5,569 nt of DNA from an uncultured Selenomonas sp. (GTDB lineage: Bacteria; Bacillota; Negativicutes; Selenomonadales; Selenomonadaceae): positions 1 to 5,569 of the forward strand of contig CALYVJ010000142.1 in the NCBI GenBank assembly GCA_945494195.1. The letters run 5' to 3'. The notes beneath the pieces are model-generated. The model searched no databases. It saw nothing but the letters and a program-made list of their open reading frames with translations, and was not told the origin of the DNA. This document shows, one piece after another, positions 5,499 through 5,569 of the stretch. The stretch's first letter is position 1; each line of letters opens with the position of its first letter. Both the position numbers and the translations under genes were made by a program.

Positions 5499-5569
5499 TG
5501 GCGTATCCTACTTACAAAAAATGTACAATACAAACACAAGAAAACAGTATACCTAGCCATTGGAACTTC
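5498..5569 (+). CDS. hsdS: Type I restriction-modification specificity subunit, N-terminal fragment
   Basis: The ATG overlaps the hsdM stop as TGATG and the frame stays open for all 24 codons to the window edge. The start MAYPTYKK and the IPSHWNF at residues 18-24 match the usual HsdS opening, in which a Y-P-x-Y-K start and an IPxHW motif precede the first target-recognition domain. HsdS sets the DNA target of the methyltransferase. The middle (KCTIQTQENS) differs from the common SGVEWLGE-type linker, and the stretch is more A-rich than hsdM; both are common where specificity genes recombine. The gene is cut by the window end, so its recognition domains are not visible. Confidence 0.8.
   Translation, partial: MAYPTYKKCTIQTQENSIPSHWNF

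Overview
The window looks like the chromosome of a strictly anaerobic bacterium of roughly 50% GC. Strong GGAGG-type ribosome sites, tidy hairpin-plus-T terminators and a class I (anaerobe-type) hybrid cluster protein support this. Apparent remnants of a system I (Ccm) cytochrome c maturation cluster next to Firmicute-like signals make a Negativicutes genome (Selenomonas or a relative) my best guess. That placement is inference, not something I could test. All convincing genes are on the + strand.

Layout. (1) 18-539 encodes a 173-residue protein I do not recognise. It carries three copies of a VSNFGxET..G.S.FQ motif at an exact 42-residue period and is closed by a hairpin terminator at 548-583. 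(2) 727-2361 is hcp, encoding a hybrid cluster protein with all metal-cluster ligands intact. It has its own -10 box and an imperfect TGTA-N8-TACA dyad centred near -41.5, which suggests activation by a Crp/Fnr-type regulator. A strong terminator follows at 2407-2450. (3) 2486-3135 looks like a deletion scar. The cyclic-nucleotide-binding-like half of a Crp/Fnr regulator, possibly the former hcp regulator, runs in frame into what looks like the C-terminus of CcmB. A 48-codon frame resembling the extreme C-terminus of CcmF follows. (4) 3136-3389 is non-coding. It changes abruptly from GC-rich to AT-rich near 3186, contains short direct and inverted repeats, and ends in the promoter for the next operon. 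(5) 3390-5498 is hsdM, the modification subunit of a type I restriction-modification system. Its stop overlaps the start of hsdS, which runs off the window.

How they relate. hcp belongs to nitrosative/redox stress defence, and hcp genes are often controlled by an adjacent Crp/Fnr-type regulator. Here the neighbouring regulator has lost its DNA-binding domain and the ccm genes are reduced to tails, so the locus appears to have lost regulator and cytochrome c functions while keeping hcp. The hsd operon is a separate defence module, and its left boundary may be the composition break near 3186. The least explained item is the 42-residue-repeat protein.
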